Source of the DNA: Candidatus Omnitrophota bacterium
GTDB lineage: Bacteria; Ratteibacteria; UBA8468; B48-G9; JAFGKM01
DNA length: 13,629 nt
Direction of reading: 5' to 3'
Assembly (NCBI GenBank): GCA_023819365.1
Contig: JAMWBP010000005.1
Coordinates: 1 to 13,629 of the forward strand
Shown here piece after piece: positions 1-7,398 of the stretch (position 1 is the stretch's first letter; every line of letters starts with the position of its first letter). Position numbers and translations under genes: made by a program. The notes under the pieces were generated by a model. It searched no databases. It was not told the DNA's origin and was given only the letters and a program-made list of their open reading frames with translations.

Positions 1-330
1 CTTGTGCCGAAGCACACGGCGCGCGATGGCGGACCGCGTGGGCTCTTTAAAACACGGCAAAAAATAACTGCCAATACGGCAAACGCTCTGGCTGCATAAC
101 TATGCAGTCACCTGTCTATAAAGGAGGTCCCTGCTCCTTATAGAACAGGTCGGCAAACAGGGAGTCCTTTTCAGGGTTTACCTTTTTCCCTGGAAGGGAT
201 TACCAAAAAGGTTGCGGAAAATATGCGGTGTCTGGAGCCGTCTATTTTCCTAAGATAAAACTCCGGGCTACACAGGTAGATGCCTTATCAATGCCCTTTC
301 TGGACGCGGGGGCAGTACCCGCCGCCTCCA
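1..330 (+). ncRNA. ssrA: tmRNA (transfer-messenger RNA), 5' end outside the window
   Basis: This RNA rescues ribosomes stalled on broken mRNA and tags the unfinished protein for proteolysis, working with SmpB. The tag reading frame is seen at 70-99: resume codon GCC, then Ala-Asn-Thr-Ala-Asn-Ala-Leu-Ala-Ala and TAA. The A-rich stretch ahead of it lines up with the same region of E. coli tmRNA. A strong hairpin follows (about 113-150; CTATAAAGGAG against CTCCTTATAG, one bulged A), then pseudoknot-like pairings around 180-215. The 3' end has a T-arm stem GCGGG/CCCGC (306-310, 318-322) and acceptor strand GCCTCCA ending at 330. CCA is not encoded (CTA follows), so it must be added after transcription. 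The 5' tRNA-like half lies before the window. The T-loop reads GGCAGTA instead of the usual TTCRANT, which is odd. Confidence 0.93.
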
Positions 331-344
331 CTAGTATTATATTT

Positions 345-371
345 GTAGCGGTGCCATTTATGGCACAAATA
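345..371 (+). repeat. 27-bp hairpin repeat, copy 1
   Basis: It contains the inverted repeat GTGCCAT-TT-ATGGCAC (351-366). The 27 bases match the reverse complement of 13339-13365 at 25 positions, and the two differences are paired with each other in the stem (C-G here, G-C there). It lies just downstream of the tmRNA. No run of T follows, so it does not look like a classical intrinsic terminator. It is probably a small dispersed element, perhaps one mobilised by a REP-associated (Y1-type) transposase; that link is inference. Confidence 0.6.
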
Positions 372-379
372 TTGGCGGA

Positions 380-434
380 TAAACATACCCGACAAATCTT
401 TAGAGATGCAGTAGCGCGATACAGTGTATGTTTA
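380..434. repeat. 9-bp inverted repeat with 37-bp spacer
   Basis: TAAACATAC (380-388) is exactly complementary to GTATGTTTA (426-434). The spacer contains a second GTAGCG (411-416), the motif that opens the repeat at 345. The whole 345-434 block may therefore be one small structured element between the tmRNA and the amidase gene. I see no gene in this gap; the open frame across it continues out of the tmRNA and is not credible. Confidence 0.4.
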
Positions 435-505
435 CATCATATTTTCATGAATGACTTAACTGATAGATTTATAGATTAAAAAGATGTGAACAGATAAGAA
501 GAGTG

Positions 506-1621
506 ATGAAAGTTAAAAAAAAAATACTACTGTTGGTCTCTCTGATTATAATCTTACTGCCATTTTTCTGTTACGCACTTAATATACGTGGAGAGATAAA
601 AGAAAGGAAAATCCCCACCTATCTTATAGAAAATAATTCCTATATATCCCTTAAAAGTTTACTTAAAATCCTTGGTGCTGAAGATTCCTGGGGTAGAGTT
701 GAAGACAGGATTTTTATAAAACATCAGGATGTAGAGATAAAGTTCAAAATCAATAGCACTCAGGTTTTTCTTGATAAAAAGGTGGAGTATTTAGGTGTCC
801 CGGTTAAAGAAGTTGAAGGTGAAGTTCTTGTCCCTGTGGACGACTTTAACAATATCCTTTCTGGGATTGTGGCATCACCGAGAGTTTCAAAAGAACCACT
901 CAAAGAAGAAAAAGTTATTGCAAAAGATAAAAACAGGAGTTTTACTATACTTATAGACCCCGGACATGGCGGGAAAGATGATGGTGCTGTTGGCTATTAT
1001 GGTTTAAAAGAAAAGGCGGTAAATTTAGATATTGCAAAAAGGATGAAGGAATACCTTAATAAAGAATTGAGAAGAAATCCTGGAGTAAAAATTTATATGA
1101 CAAGGGAAGATGATGTGGATGTCTCTCTGATGGAAAGAGTACAGATGGCTAAGGATATAAAAGCAGATGTGTTTTTCAGTATCCATACAAACTCTTCCAG
1201 AGAAAGAAGACCTGATGCGGATGGCTTTGAAACATATTACTCACCTGTAAAGGAAGAGGTTATATTACTTCCATCTATTTCAAATACAGAAAAGATAGAC
1301 GAAAAGAAAGAGGATGGCTCTACATTATCAATGATACTTGATGACCTGAATAAAACAACTGCAGTTGATGAGAGCAGGATATTAGCGGATTTTGTTCAGG
1401 AACGGCTTGCCGAGAGGTTGCTAACACCTGACAGAGGAACGAAACGTAGAGGATTTTATGTTCTGAGATATACTCCTATGCCTGCTGTCTTAAGTGAGAT
1501 AGGTTTTATATGCAATCCTAATGTGGAATGGAATCTAAAAGATGCTGAAGTCAGACAGGCAATTGCAGAGGCACTGGCAAAGGGATTACTTGATTATCTT
1601 AAATTCAGGGATGTAATATGA
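506..1621 (+). CDS. N-acetylmuramoyl-L-alanine amidase (Amidase_3), exported
   Basis: A zinc hydrolase that cleaves the bond between N-acetylmuramic acid and L-alanine in peptidoglycan, for cell separation or wall turnover. Counting from the ATG at 506, residues 1-25 form a signal peptide with a long hydrophobic core. Residues about 38-120 resemble the copper amine oxidase N-terminal-like domain often found on exported wall proteins. The catalytic domain spans about 146-370. Predicted zinc ligands are His154 (DPGHGG), Glu169 (LKEKAVN) and His227 (SIHTN), and the catalytic Glu331 lies in LSEIGFICN, so the active site is complete. A GTG at 503 would add one residue, but the purine-rich AAGAAG sits better for the ATG. 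The stop overlaps the queD start as ATGA, implying coupled translation. Confidence 0.9.
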   Translation: MKVKKKILLLVSLIIILLPFFCYALNIRGEIKERKIPTYLIENNSYISLKSLLKILGAEDSWGRVEDRIFIKHQDVEIKFKINSTQVFLDKKVEYLGVPVKEVEGEVLVPVDDFNNILSGIVASPRVSKEPLKEEKVIAKDKNRSFTILIDPGHGGKDDGAVGYYGLKEKAVNLDIAKRMKEYLNKELRRNPGVKIYMTREDDVDVSLMERVQMAKDIKADVFFSIHTNSSRERRPDADGFETYYSPVKEEVILLPSISNTEKIDEKKEDGSTLSMILDDLNKTTAVDESRILADFVQERLAERLLTPDRGTKRRGFYVLRYTPMPAVLSEIGFICNPNVEWNLKDAEVRQAIAEALAKGLLDYLKFRDVI

Positions 1622-2004
1622 GCAAGTGGATCTATGAGATAAAAGTGGAAGATACATTCTCTTCAGCACACCATTTAAGGAATTATAGAGGGAAATGTGA
1701 AAGGGTTCATGGTCATAACTGGAAGGTAGAAGTTTATGTAAGTGGAGAGAATCTTGATGAAGATGGATTGCTTATTGACTTCAGTATTCTGAAAGAAAAA
1801 CTGAAAGATATTTTAGGTATTTTAGATCACAGGGATTTAAATACCATACACTTTTTCAGAAAGAGAAATCCTACTTCTGAAAATTTATGTCTTTATATAT
1901 ATAAGAAAATGAAGGAAAAATTGAAAGAATATCCTGTGAGAGTAAAAAGAGTAACTGTCTGGGAAAATGATAAACAGTCAGCATCCTATTCGGTGGAGGA
2001 ATAA
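1618..2004 (+). CDS. queD: 6-carboxy-5,6,7,8-tetrahydropterin synthase (QueD/PTPS family)
   Basis: Converts 7,8-dihydroneopterin triphosphate to 6-carboxytetrahydropterin, the second step of the route to 7-deazaguanine (preQ0, then queuosine in tRNA). Its 128 residues are normal for the family. Zinc-binding histidines are in SSAHH (His18/19) and HGH (His31, His33). The catalytic Cys27 sits four residues before the HGH pair, as in true QueD. LDHRDLN (70-75), PTSENL with Glu88, and WEND with Glu116 are the remaining family motifs. The cysteine argues for QueD rather than the folate-type variants. No queC or queE is in view. It overlaps the amidase by 4 bases and its stop shares a base with the purC start, so it probably depends on transcription from upstream. 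Confidence 0.92.
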   Translation: MSKWIYEIKVEDTFSSAHHLRNYRGKCERVHGHNWKVEVYVSGENLDEDGLLIDFSILKEKLKDILGILDHRDLNTIHFFRKRNPTSENLCLYIYKKMKEKLKEYPVRVKRVTVWENDKQSASYSVEE

Positions 2005-2900
2005 TGGAAAAGGCATTTTATGATATTGAAATTCCTGGAGTAAAGAAGATTTATTCAGGTAAGGTAAGAGAACTCTTTGAGATTGATGATAAAAAGATGT
2101 TGATGGTAGCAACAGACAGGATTTCTGCCTTTGATTATGTTCTACCCACACCTATTCCTGAAAAAGGGATTATCCTTACAAAGATGTCTATCTTCTGGTT
2201 TGAGTATCTTAAAGATATAATAAAAAACCACATTGTTGAACACAGATTTGAAAAATTTCCTGAGATATTTCAACAGTATCCGTTTCTTAAAGACCGCTCT
2301 GCTGTTGTGAAAAAGTTAAAAAAGGTACCTATTGAATGTGTTGTAAGGGGATATCTTGCAGGAAGTGGCTGGAAGGAATATAAAGAAAAAGGAGAGGTTT
2401 GTGGTGTGAACTTGCCCTCCGGCTTGAGAGAGTCGGAGAAACTTCCTGAACCTATCTTTACACCTGCTACAAAGGAAGAGAAGGGGCAGCATGATATAAA
2501 CATTAACTTTTCAGAGATGGCTAAAAGGGTTGGTGAAGAGATTGCTTATGTGCTTAAAGAAAAATCTATAGAAATCTATAAAAAAGCGTCCACATATGCT
2601 GAAAGTAAAGGTATTATTATTGCAGATACAAAATTTGAATTTGGTATTGATAATGGAGAGATTATACTGATAGATGAGGTGTTTACCCCTGACTCTTCCC
2701 GTTTCTGGGAGAAAGATAAATACAAACCAGGGAGATCTCAGGATAGTCTAGATAAACAATATATCAGGGATTATCTTCTTTCAACTGACTGGGATAGAAA
2801 CTCCCCTCCACCAGGTCTTCCTGATAGTGTTGTTGATATGACAGTGAATAAATACAGGCAGATATATCATATTCTTACAGGGGAGATAACCTCTGATTAA
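2004..2900 (+). CDS. purC: phosphoribosylaminoimidazole-succinocarboxamide synthase (SAICAR synthetase)
   Basis: Joins CAIR and aspartate using ATP to form SAICAR, in de novo purine synthesis. At 298 residues it is the longer, yeast-like form rather than the short form of about 240. Visible motifs are YSGKVRELFE near the N-terminus (ATP-binding loop), ATDRISAFDYVLP, VECVVRGYLAGSGW-type sequence (here IECVVRGYLAGSGW), the GQHDININF substrate loop, DTKFEFG, and DEVFTPDSSRFW towards the C-terminus. All expected blocks are present and in order. Its ATG overlaps the queD TAA by one base (TAATG), so translation is probably coupled. It ends 28 bp from the convergent response-regulator gene, with no clear terminator between. 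Another purine gene, purN, is in the minus-strand operon. Confidence 0.96.
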   Translation: MEKAFYDIEIPGVKKIYSGKVRELFEIDDKKMLMVATDRISAFDYVLPTPIPEKGIILTKMSIFWFEYLKDIIKNHIVEHRFEKFPEIFQQYPFLKDRSAVVKKLKKVPIECVVRGYLAGSGWKEYKEKGEVCGVNLPSGLRESEKLPEPIFTPATKEEKGQHDININFSEMAKRVGEEIAYVLKEKSIEIYKKASTYAESKGIIIADTKFEFGIDNGEIILIDEVFTPDSSRFWEKDKYKPGRSQDSLDKQYIRDYLLSTDWDRNSPPPGLPDSVVDMTVNKYRQIYHILTGEITSD

Positions 2901-2928
2901 GCAAAAAGTAAGAGAGGATGCGTATAGA

Positions 2929-3312
2929 TTAAAACAGGGATTCAATCTTTTCAATAAGAATTTTAATACTCCCGGGTTGTTTATGTAGATAATGGGTATT
3001 GGGAATCTCCAGTATCTTTGTATTGAACTGTTGTTTTGTAAGGGCAGTATAGAAAAAGATAGGAACATTTTTATATTCCCCCTTTTTTCTTAAATAATCT
3101 CCTATATTTCCGCCGTATCCCATATTCATAAGGTCCACAATGGCTACATCTATTGGCTTTTTCTCTCTATCAAGTTCAAACATTGCTGCAACAGCATCTG
3201 TGTATTCAAGGACATTATGGCCTCTCCTTTTCAGTTCAATAACAAGAAGTTTCCTTGTCATATCATCATCCTCAATCACCATAACATTTAATCGTCTTTC
3301 TGCAACTTCCAT
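2929..3312 (-). CDS. stand-alone response regulator receiver domain protein
   Basis: A single CheY-like receiver domain of 127 residues with no output domain, likely phosphorylated by a histidine kinase encoded elsewhere. The acidic pocket is EDDD (14-17). The phospho-acceptor is Asp60 in IVDLMNMGYGG, and the Thr switch lies in FFYTALT. The conserved lysine is in HKQPGS, where the usual Lys-Pro pair is split by Gln. The start at 3312 is chosen because AGGGAGG (3321-3327) lies 8 bases upstream; an in-frame GTG at 3321 would lie inside that ribosome site. A possible promoter is TTGGAA (3353-3358), 17 bp, TAAAAT (3330-3335), but its expected start point falls in the ribosome site, so I do not list it separately. 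The gene stands alone between purC and a repeat-rich scar. Confidence 0.85.
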   Translation of the reverse strand: MEVAERRLNVMVIEDDDMTRKLLVIELKRRGHNVLEYTDAVAAMFELDREKKPIDVAIVDLMNMGYGGNIGDYLRKKGEYKNVPIFFYTALTKQQFNTKILEIPNTHYLHKQPGSIKILIEKIESLF

Positions 3313-3412
3313 TTTTATCACCTCCCTTTATTTTAACCACTAAACCAGTAAATTCCAATTAGTTTTTGGGAATGTAAATTCTTTTATTGTAAAATTACAG
3401 GTTATAAGAGGA

Positions 3413-3496
3413 GGGTGAGGAAAAAGACCTCCTCACCCATAACCCTCTCCCCAAAGGGGAGAGGAGAAAGGAGAGGGGGATAAAGGATGAGGGGAA
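3413..3496. repeat. REP-like imperfect hairpin repeat, copy A
   Basis: A strongly strand-asymmetric stretch with nested inverted repeats. GGGTGAGG (3413-3420) pairs with CCTCACCC (3431-3438), and CCTCTCCCC pairs with GGGGAGAGG around a short AAA loop (about 3444-3464). A purine-only tail with GGATGAGGGG follows. The same plan, CTCACCC then CCCTCTCCCC-loop-GGGGAGAGG then GAGGGG, recurs at 10278-10328. It is probably a dispersed intergenic repeat. Open frames drawn across it are low-complexity artefacts. Confidence 0.65.
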
Positions 3497-3527
3497 GAAA
3501 AGAGAGAAGGCAGTAAAAGGAAAATAG

Positions 3528-3950
3528 AAGGAGAAAGTAGATTTCAATCCTATAATTAAACCAGAAGATGGAGAAAAATGGGAGAGAGGAGGAATCTATA
3601 GAACATATCTTTTTAAATATAAAGAGCAATTTTATATTTTTTATAATGCAAAACCTGAAAAGTCAGATGACTGGATAGAAGAAATAGGGTTTGCTATTTC
3701 AAAAGATTCAAAAAATTGGACAAGGAACTTAACAAATCCAGTAATAAGAAGAGATAATGAAAAAAGTTGGGATTTAGTATTTGGGGACCCATATATAAAA
3801 TGGTATAAAAGAAGATGGATTATGTTTTATTGTGCAATGGATAAAAATAATGAAAGAGAAGGAATTGCTTTTTCTTCTGATTTAAAAAAATGGGAGAGAT
3901 ATCCTGAACCAATTCTTGATATTGGCACAGAAGAAGAAAAAATGCGAATA
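3528..3950 (+). pseudogene. fragment of a beta-propeller glycoside hydrolase (GH43/GH32/GH130-like)
   Basis: One frame is open from an in-frame TAG at 3525 and reads through repeats typical of five-bladed propeller glycosidases. These include WERGGIYRTYLFKYKEQFYI, a blade with FAISKDSKNWT and NPVI, then SWDLVFGDPYIKW with WIMFYCAMD, then GIAFSSDLKKWERYPEPIL. The pattern 'observed date of WxR, NPV, W-D, GDP-x-I, MFY, S-D-L-x-x-W' is characteristic of the fold, but the exact family cannot be fixed by eye. No ATG or GTG start exists before Met at 3822, in mid-domain. Family members have about 300 residues, but only about 140 remain. The frame then runs to a stop at 4136 inside antisense argG, so the true fragment end near 3950 is my estimate. 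It looks like a truncated, possibly imported gene left beside a REP-like repeat. Confidence 0.6.
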
Positions 3951-3987
3951 CTTGACAGATTTTTTAATAGGTGCCCCCCAAGGGGGT

Positions 3988-5175
3988 TTACTTATCACGA
4001 AGGCCTTCAAGTTTGGAAGGTAGTCCGAATATCTCAAGGAATCCCTTTGCTGCTTTATGGTCAAAAACATCCTTCTCTGTATATGTTGCAAGTGTCTCGC
4101 TGTAAAGTGAATATGGCGATTTCCTTCCTGATATGATGCAGTTTCCTTTATATAGTTTCAACCGCACTTCACCTGTAACGAATCTCTGACTTTCTTCTAC
4201 AAATGCGTCTAAACAATCCTTTATATGTGAGAACCACTGACCAAAATAAACAAGTTGTGAATATCTCTGAGAAACAATCTTTTTAAACTCAAAAAGGTCC
4301 CTTGAAAAGACAAGTTTCTCCAGTTCATTATGTGCTGTATGGAGTATGACCGCAGCAGGTGCCTCATATATCTCTCTTGACTTTATACCTACAAGCCGGT
4401 CTTCTACCATATCAATCCTTCCCACTCCATTTTTCCCACCTATCTCTGTAAGTTTTTCAATAATTTTTATTGTTTCCATCTTTTTCCCGTTAAGTGATAC
4501 AGGAGCCCCTTTTTCAAAGCCAATGGTGATATATTCTGGTTTTGAGGGTGCTCTTTCAGGGGAAACAGTAATCTGGTAGGCATCTTCAGGTGGCTCATTC
4601 CAGGGGTCTTCAAGTTTTCCGCATTCAATAGATATTCCCCATAAGTTCCAGTCAATACTGTATGGTTTTGCCTTTGTTACAGGGACAGGGATATTGTGCT
4701 TTTTAGCATATCCTATCTCTTCTTCCCTTGACTTAAATTCCCATTCCCTTACAGGTGCAATGACTTTCAGTTCTGGTGCTAAATACCTTGTTGTAAGTTC
4801 AAACCTTACCTGGTCGTTTCCCTTACCTGTACAGCCATGGGCTATGGCATCAGCTTTTTCCTTTTTTGCTACCTTCACCATTCCTTCCACAATAAGCGGT
4901 CTGGATAAGGCAGTGGCAAGTGGATACTTATCCTGATATAGAGCACTTGCTTTCAGGGTTGGGATGATATACTCATCAACAAATTTTTGTCTTAAGTCAT
5001 CAAAGTATAGTTTTTTTGCACCTGTCTTTATGGCTTTTTCTTTCAGTTTTTTTACATCTTCTGTCTGTCCTATATTTGATGTGTAGCATATTATCTCTGC
5101 GTTATATTTCTCCTTTAACCACCTGATTGCTACTGATGTGTCAAGACCGCCTGAATATGCAAGTACAATTTTCAT
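3988..5175 (-). CDS. argG: argininosuccinate synthase
   Basis: Condenses citrulline and aspartate with ATP to give argininosuccinate, the penultimate step of arginine synthesis in the cytoplasm. Its 395 residues are the usual length. The ATP-pyrophosphatase loop AYSGGLDTS is at residues 6-14, and [10 protein letters not shown], the citrulline/aspartate-binding stretch [15 protein letters not shown] and the SIDWNLWG segment follow. The ATG has a good ribosome site, GAGGAGG, 8 bases upstream. It lies 14 bp after the bactofilin-like gene and is the last gene of the minus-strand operon. No argH is in view. A short C5/G5 hairpin (3975-3986) follows the stop but has no U-run. Confidence 0.97.
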   Translation of the reverse strand: MKIVLAYSGGLDTSVAIRWLKEKYNAEIICYTSNIGQTEDVKKLKEKAIKTGAKKLYFDDLRQKFVDEYIIPTLKASALYQDKYPLATALSRPLIVEGMVKVAKKEKADAIAHGCTGKGNDQVRFELTTRYLAPELKVIAPVREWEFKSREEEIGYAKKHNIPVPVTKAKPYSIDWNLWGISIECGKLEDPWNEPPEDAYQITVSPERAPSKPEYITIGFEKGAPVSLNGKKMETIKIIEKLTEIGGKNGVGRIDMVEDRLVGIKSREIYEAPAAVILHTAHNELEKLVFSRDLFEFKKIVSQRYSQLVYFGQWFSHIKDCLDAFVEESQRFVTGEVRLKLYKGNCIISGRKSPYSLYSETLATYTEKDVFDHKAAKGFLEIFGLPSKLEGLRDK

Positions 5176-5189
5176 TTTCCTTTCCTCCT

Positions 5190-6308
5190 CTATAGTATTT
5201 TCTCGTCTCTCAGCCGTTTTATAAGTTTTATCCTTCCAGCAAAAAGTGCTCCAAATCCAGCAGGAATACAGATAATGTTTATCAAAATTTTAGCCGTGGG
5301 ATGTAATGATATAGTTGTAAAAAGAAGTATTCCTATAAGTGTAGAAAGTATCCAGGTAGATGTCTTGTCCTGCATCTTAAAAAAGATTTTTCTTCCCACA
5401 AATATTGCAGGAAAGACCCTTGATATATAGATTAAAGAACTGAAAAATACAGTGATGATAAGTCCCAATGGCACACCAATAATAGTAATAAACGATATCA
5501 GAATGAAAAGAAGAGTGGTTATTATAGTAAAAAGCCCGCCGAAAAATGAAGGAATAAACTTTCTCCCTGATATATCAACGGTCTGTCTGAACAGATTAGG
5601 GAAAAAGAAGAGTGTTAGTAATACAGGTATAAGCAGGGAGAAAAAACCATAGAAACGTCGCAGTGCTTTTAATGGTAATTTCTCCTTCATCTGTTCATTT
5701 ATCGGCTTTTTCCAGTTTGTTTTCCCATAAACAGTGAGATTGGAAATGTCAACATTTTCAGGCGTGCTGTATGTCAGGTTACCTTTTATAATCGTTCCAG
5801 GAGTAAAATGGAAGTAAGTCCCATATATAGAAAGGTCGTTAAAAATTCCTGAAAGTGTAATATCTTTACCCCACAGTATTGTCTTATCTTCTACTTCTCC
5901 TTCTATCGTTACATTTTCTGCACTTACACGGAGATTCCCCTTGATATTTCCTTTTATTTTAACATTTTTCCCTAAAACAGTGATACTTCCCTTAGACATT
6001 CCTTCTACTGTTATATTGGCTCCTATTATATAGATATCCTTTTCAGCATTACCGGAAAAATTCACATTATAGCCAATAGCAATAAAATCACCTTTTATAT
6101 CAGTAAAAATACTGATATTTCTGCCAAGCCCTATAAATTCACTTTTAAGAATAGAAATTACCTTAATCTCATCTCCTATGAAAAAAACCTCTTCTTCTGG
6201 TGGTTCTTCCACAGAAATCTTTTCTCCCATAAAAATTTTTGCTTCTGCAAAAAACTGTGAAAGTAATAAAATTAAAACAGAGAAAGAAAGAAAATATGTT
6301 TTTTTCAT
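5190..6308 (-). CDS. exported bactofilin-like beta-solenoid protein with C-terminal membrane domain
   Basis: I recognise the architecture but not a function. Residues 1-23 are a signal peptide ending AEA. Residues about 40-200 form short repeats with alternating hydrophobics and glycines (for example [21 protein letters not shown]), as in polymer-forming bactofilin-type beta-solenoids. Residues about 220-372 carry four or so hydrophobic helices, including [19 protein letters not shown] and a long block ending [17 protein letters not shown]. This suggests a solenoid outside the membrane anchored by a helical bundle, unlike cytosolic bactofilins. Such proteins occur as 'polymer-forming cytoskeletal' family members in many uncultured genomes. 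The start overlaps the upstream acetyltransferase stop (ATGA), and argG follows after 14 bp. Confidence 0.65.
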   Translation of the reverse strand: MKKTYFLSFSVLILLLSQFFAEAKIFMGEKISVEEPPEEEVFFIGDEIKVISILKSEFIGLGRNISIFTDIKGDFIAIGYNVNFSGNAEKDIYIIGANITVEGMSKGSITVLGKNVKIKGNIKGNLRVSAENVTIEGEVEDKTILWGKDITLSGIFNDLSIYGTYFHFTPGTIIKGNLTYSTPENVDISNLTVYGKTNWKKPINEQMKEKLPLKALRRFYGFFSLLIPVLLTLFFFPNLFRQTVDISGRKFIPSFFGGLFTIITTLLFILISFITIIGVPLGLIITVFFSSLIYISRVFPAIFVGRKIFFKMQDKTSTWILSTLIGILLFTTISLHPTAKILINIICIPAGFGALFAGRIKLIKRLRDEKIL

Positions 6309-6772
6309 TTCTTCAGGACCTTCAGTAATGCTGCTTCATCACACCGTGGAAACTTTGGACAGTTGATACAATCGCTCCATACCTTGTGTGGCAGTTTTGA
6401 CTTTATTATTCTCTCAAACCCTAACTTTTCAAAAAATTCAGGGATATATGTAAGTGTAAAAACTTTTTTCAATTCCATCTCCTCTGCTTCTTCAAGTAAT
6501 TTTTTCACAAGCATTTTTCCATAGCCCTTTCCCTGATGCTTTCTGGATATAGCGACAGACCTTATCTCTCCAAGGTCTTTCCAGACAATTTTTAACGCAG
6601 CACATCCTATAACCTTGCCATTCTCTTCTACCACCCAGAAGTTTCTCAGTCGTTCATAAAGCATATTAAGGGATACAGGAAGCATCTTCCCTTCATTCGC
6701 AAAACTATTTATAAGCCGCCTTATCTGGTTTATATCACCCATCTTCGCTTTTCTCAGGAGAACTCTTTCCAT
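6305..6772 (-). CDS. argA: GNAT acetyltransferase, probable ArgA-type N-acetylglutamate synthase
   Basis: A 155-residue single-domain GNAT protein. The acetyl-CoA loop is HQGKGYGKMLVKKLL, preceded by the beta strand GEIRSVAIS. The segments CAALKIVWKDLGEIRS and FTLTYIPEFFEKLGF match the short ArgA-type acetyltransferases, such as the Mycobacterium Rv2747 family, which make N-acetylglutamate as the first step of arginine synthesis. The C-terminal tail CINCPKFPRCDE (Cys137-Cys146 region) carries three cysteines and is typical of one ArgA-like subgroup. Its presence in the same operon as argG fits this role. The classical ArgA kinase-like domain is absent, as expected for this short type. GGAG lies 8 bases before the ATG. 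The substrate is inferred; another amino acid acetyltransferase role is possible. Confidence 0.75.
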   Translation of the reverse strand: MERVLLRKAKMGDINQIRRLINSFANEGKMLPVSLNMLYERLRNFWVVEENGKVIGCAALKIVWKDLGEIRSVAISRKHQGKGYGKMLVKKLLEEAEEMELKKVFTLTYIPEFFEKLGFERIIKSKLPHKVWSDCINCPKFPRCDEAALLKVLKK

Positions 6773-6786
6773 TTAATAATCTCCGT

Positions 6787-7398
6787 TTAAATGTTAATAT
6801 ACACCTTCCTCCCTGAAATACTAACCTTTCCCTCTGCTATAAGTTTTACTGTCAATGGATATATAATATGCTCTTTTTCCTGTATCCTTTTATGGAGTGT
6901 CTCAGGTGTATCATCTTTCAATACCGGAACGACTGCCTGAAGTATGATAGGACCTGAATCAATGTCTGCCTCCACAAAATGGGTGGTGCAACCGGTAAAC
7001 TTCACTCCATAGTTTAATGCCTGCTTCCATGCTTCCAGCCCAGGAAATGCTGGTAATAGAGATGGATGTATGTTTATAATCTTTTGATAAAAATTTTTCA
7101 AAAATTCCTCTTTAATGACCCTCATAAAACCAGCAAGGCATACAAGGTCAATCTTGCATTCCTTTAATATCCTCACATATTCCTTCTCTGTCTTAGTTGA
7201 AAGGATTGTTTTATATCGCTTTTCCTGTATGCAGTAGTGTTTTATCCCTTCTTTTTTTGCTATTTCAAGTGCACCAGATGATGTATTATCGCTCAGTATT
7301 ACACCTATATCTACAGGAATCTCTCCTGCCTTTACACTTTCTATAATTGCTTTTACATTACTTCCTTTACCAGATGCAAGCAGTGCTACTTTAAACAT
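6787..7398 (-). CDS. purN: phosphoribosylglycinamide formyltransferase (GART, formate-THF dependent)
   Basis: Transfers a formyl group from 10-formyltetrahydrofolate to GAR, the third step of purine synthesis. Its 203 residues match the family. LASGKGSNVKAI at the N-terminus is the phosphate-binding loop. Catalytic residues are seen as Asn109 and His111 in NIHPSLLPAF, His140, and Asp147 in ADIDSGPI, matching Asn106/His108/Asp144 of the E. coli enzyme. AAAGGAG is placed well before the ATG. The gene overlaps the end of the MerR gene by 13 bases and is followed after 14 bp by the acetyltransferase. With purC on the other strand, two separate purine genes are in the window. Confidence 0.95.
   Translation of the reverse strand: MFKVALLASGKGSNVKAIIESVKAGEIPVDIGVILSDNTSSGALEIAKKEGIKHYCIQEKRYKTILSTKTEKEYVRILKECKIDLVCLAGFMRVIKEEFLKNFYQKIINIHPSLLPAFPGLEAWKQALNYGVKFTGCTTHFVEADIDSGPIILQAVVPVLKDDTPETLHKRIQEKEHIIYPLTVKLIAEGKVSISGRKVYINI

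Noticed and set aside
228..479. Plus-strand open frame over the start of the window
   Set aside because: It runs through the 3' end of tmRNA, whose T-arm and acceptor strand are recognisable at 306-330.
2270..2503. Minus-strand open frame inside purC
   Set aside because: It is a shadow of purC with no family resemblance or ribosome site.
3402..3629. Minus-strand open frame across the REP-like repeat
   Set aside because: The protein is a low-complexity Phe/Leu/Ser product of purine-rich repeat DNA.
3975..3986. C5/G5 hairpin after argG as a terminator
   Set aside because: The stem is short with a two-base loop and is followed by mixed sequence without a U-run on the argG strand.
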